In this document: piece by piece, positions 5,028 to 6,146 of the stretch
Layout of the letters: each line of letters starts with the position of its first letter
Position numbering within the stretch: the first letter of the stretch is position 1
Assembly: GCA_005878685.1 (NCBI GenBank)
Contig: VBLN01000098.1
Location: 1 to 6,146 of the forward strand
DNA from: Deltaproteobacteria bacterium
GTDB lineage: Bacteria; Desulfobacterota; Binatia; UBA9968
Length of the DNA stretch: 6,146 bases
Reading direction: 5' to 3'
Notes under the pieces: model-generated
Told to the model about the DNA's origin: nothing
Database searches by the model: none
Seen by the model: only the letters and a program-made list of their open reading frames with translations
Made by a program: the position numbers and the translations under genes

Positions 5028-6023
5028 ATGAAGAAGATCATTTTCTGGGCGGTCGTTCTTCAGATTGTCCTGGTTAGCCAGGCAGGATTCGCCGCGGAGA
5101 AACTTCGCGCCGCAAGTGGCGGCTTTGGCACCGCCATCAACGTCATCGTCCCGGCGGCCTATCACCAAGGCGTGTTCAAGAAATACGGGCTCGATGTCGA
5201 GTATATAGCGCTGGCGAGCGGGACCCTGGGGATGCAGACTCTGCTGGCGAATGAGATCCAGGTGCTTTTCACCACCGGCGCGCTGCCCGTGACTTCGAAC
5301 CTGCAAGGCGGCGACGTCACGATCATCGCGGGCGGCATCAACTTTTTTCCCTTCAAGTTGATCGTCCGTCCCGAGATCAAGGCCGCCGAGGATCTGCGAG
5401 GAAAAACGGTCGCCATCAGCCAGTTTGGCTCCGCATCGGACTTTGCGGCGGTTGCGGCCCTGGAAAGGGCGGGCGTGAATCCCAAACAGACGACCTTGAT
5501 GCAGCTGGGAGCGAATGCGAGCCGGCTGGCGGCTTTGACCGGCGGCGCCGTTCAGGCGACGGTTTTTAGCGAGCCCTTCGCCACTGTGGCGGTTAAAAAA
5601 TTCGGCATGAGAGAGATCTTGGATCTGGCCGACAGCGGAATTCCCTTCCCGCAGAATTGCTTCATGGTGCGGAGGAGCTATTTGGAGCAGAACCGGGTCA
5701 AGGTGGTCAACTTCATAAAGGGAGTCATCGACGGACTCTATGTCCTGAAAAGGCAAAAGGCCGCGACCCTTCCGGTGCTCAAAAGATATTTGCGCATCGA
5801 CGACGATGAGACGGCGGCGATTGGGTATGATTATTACTTGGTGAAACATGGGGATGGCATCTTAACCCTCCCGGACCGGAAGGGTATCGAGTTCGTCATC
5901 ACGGAGGTAGCCAAGACCAACCCCAAAGCCAAAGGCCAAACGCCGGAGTCGTTGAAGCTTCTAGACCCGAGCGTTTTGGACGAGATTAAAAAGAGCGGAT
6001 TTGTGGAGAAAGTCAAGCGGTAG
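5028..6023 (+). CDS. ABC transporter periplasmic substrate-binding protein, NMT1/SsuA-like
   Basis: This is a 331-residue secreted solute-binding protein of the NMT1/THI5-like family. The signal peptide is MKK followed by a hydrophobic stretch to about residue 17 and SQAGFAAEK, with cleavage probably after A22 or A23; there is no lipobox Cys. Family segments in order are HQGVFKKYGLDVEYIAL, MQTLLANEIQVLFTTG, the linker IVRPEIKAAEDLRGKTVAIS, SDFAAVAALERAGVNP, and the second-lobe GGAVQATVFSEPF. The ATG at 5028 has a strong AAGGAG (5017-5022) five bases upstream. It resembles the minus-strand neighbour at the same landmarks but with modest identity, so the pair is probably an old duplication or two separate acquisitions with different ligands. 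CGTGNN arrays in opposite orientation lie on either side. No transporter membrane or ATPase component is adjacent. Confidence 0.93.
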   Translation: MKKIIFWAVVLQIVLVSQAGFAAEKLRAASGGFGTAINVIVPAAYHQGVFKKYGLDVEYIALASGTLGMQTLLANEIQVLFTTGALPVTSNLQGGDVTIIAGGINFFPFKLIVRPEIKAAEDLRGKTVAISQFGSASDFAAVAALERAGVNPKQTTLMQLGANASRLAALTGGAVQATVFSEPFATVAVKKFGMREILDLADSGIPFPQNCFMVRRSYLEQNRVKVVNFIKGVIDGLYVLKRQKAATLPVLKRYLRIDDDETAAIGYDYYLVKHGDGILTLPDRKGIEFVITEVAKTNPKAKGQTPESLKLLDPSVLDEIKKSGFVEKVKR

Positions 6024-6029
6024 GGACGA

Positions 6030-6059
6030 CGTGATCGTGTTCGTGTACGTGCTCGTGAA
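6030..6059 (+). repeat. CGTGNN hexamer array, copy 3 (five perfect units)
   Basis: Five uninterrupted 6-base units, with NN being AT, TT, TA, CT and AA in turn, then CGGTGAGCG. It fills most of the gap between the binding protein stop at 6023 and the four-helix-bundle start at 6078. It shares an exact 12-mer and 10-mer with copy 1 and a 10-mer with copy 2. Confidence 0.65.
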
Positions 6060-6077
6060 CGGTGAGCGCGGGGAGTT

Positions 6078-6146
6078 GTGAAATCTGTTGAAGAACTCGA
6101 TGTCTTCAAGCTAGCACACCAGCTAGCAATGGAGATCTACCGTCTC
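6078..6146 (+). CDS. four-helix-bundle protein (S23/IVP family), 5' part only
   Basis: The last 69 bases encode 23 residues before the window ends. The segment ELDVFKLAHQLAMEIYRL matches the start of helix 1 in the four-helix-bundle family first described from intervening sequences in 23S rRNA genes, where the usual opening is of the form F.DL.VW..A..L...IY.L. The full protein would be expected at about 115-130 residues. The start is GTG at 6078: the upstream in-frame stop TGA at 6063 leaves no other start, and GGGGAG (6070-6075) lies only two bases before it, a tight spacing. It is not within an rRNA gene here. The molecular role of these proteins is unknown. The family call is good for so short a piece but rests on one helix. 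Confidence 0.72.
   Translation, partial: MKSVEELDVFKLAHQLAMEIYRL

Noticed and set aside
4585..5031. 148-codon plus-strand frame over the divergent promoter region
   Set aside because: Mostly antisense to the first binding protein's signal peptide region, and it ends at the next gene's start; no motif.
5001..5849. 282-codon minus-strand open frame opposite the second binding protein
   Set aside because: It is the antisense shadow of a clear secreted binding protein; its translation is rich in Arg, Gln and His with no family motif, and there is no ribosome binding site.
6030..6059. CRISPR array or coding Arg-dipeptide repeat
   Set aside because: Units are 6 bases with no spacers of CRISPR size. 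The frame with an R-x-R-x translation on the minus strand is antisense to the end of the binding protein and has no support.

Overview
This is a GC-rich stretch of bacterial chromosome from an uncultured-looking soil, sediment or groundwater lineage. The mix of amidohydrolase-2 enzymes, NMT1/SsuA-type periplasmic binding proteins without adjacent permeases, a nitroreductase and a four-helix-bundle (S23/IVP-type) gene is what I associate with Binatota, Rokubacteria, Tectomicrobia or deltaproteobacteria-like genomes. That placement is inference from gene content only; there is no rRNA or marker gene here.

Layout. Bases 1-577 hold no gene I can support firmly: one weak open frame (8-448) and a hairpin (491-523). 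A nitroreductase follows on + (629-1276) with its own candidate promoter. Bases 1277-1377 are a repeat-bearing spacer with a 7-base tandem repeat and a CGTGNN array. Two amidohydrolase-2 genes then stand back to back. The minus-strand copy (start 2385) is cut by an in-frame TAG at 1612-1614, and its intact, in-frame C-terminal tail continues to 1378. The plus-strand copy (2588-3706) is full length. Directly after its stop lies a 131-bp element with about 20-bp imperfect terminal inverted repeats (3707-3837). Two secreted binding proteins then stand head to head: one on minus (3868-4851), one on plus (5028-6023). The window ends inside the start of a four-helix-bundle gene (6078 onward).

How the genes may fit together. 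The binding proteins would capture a small organic ligand in the periplasm. The amidohydrolases (ACMSD-like TIM barrels acting as hydrolases or decarboxylases) and the FMN nitroreductase would act on ring or nitro compounds in the cytoplasm. No substrate can be assigned from sequence, and no permease or ATPase is present.

The points most worth a second look are the amber codon that removes the metal-binding Asp of one amidohydrolase, the 131-bp inverted-repeat element, and three intergenic CGTGNN hexamer arrays, two of which flank the second binding-protein gene in inverted orientation. I found no defence system, CRISPR array, RNA gene or transposase.
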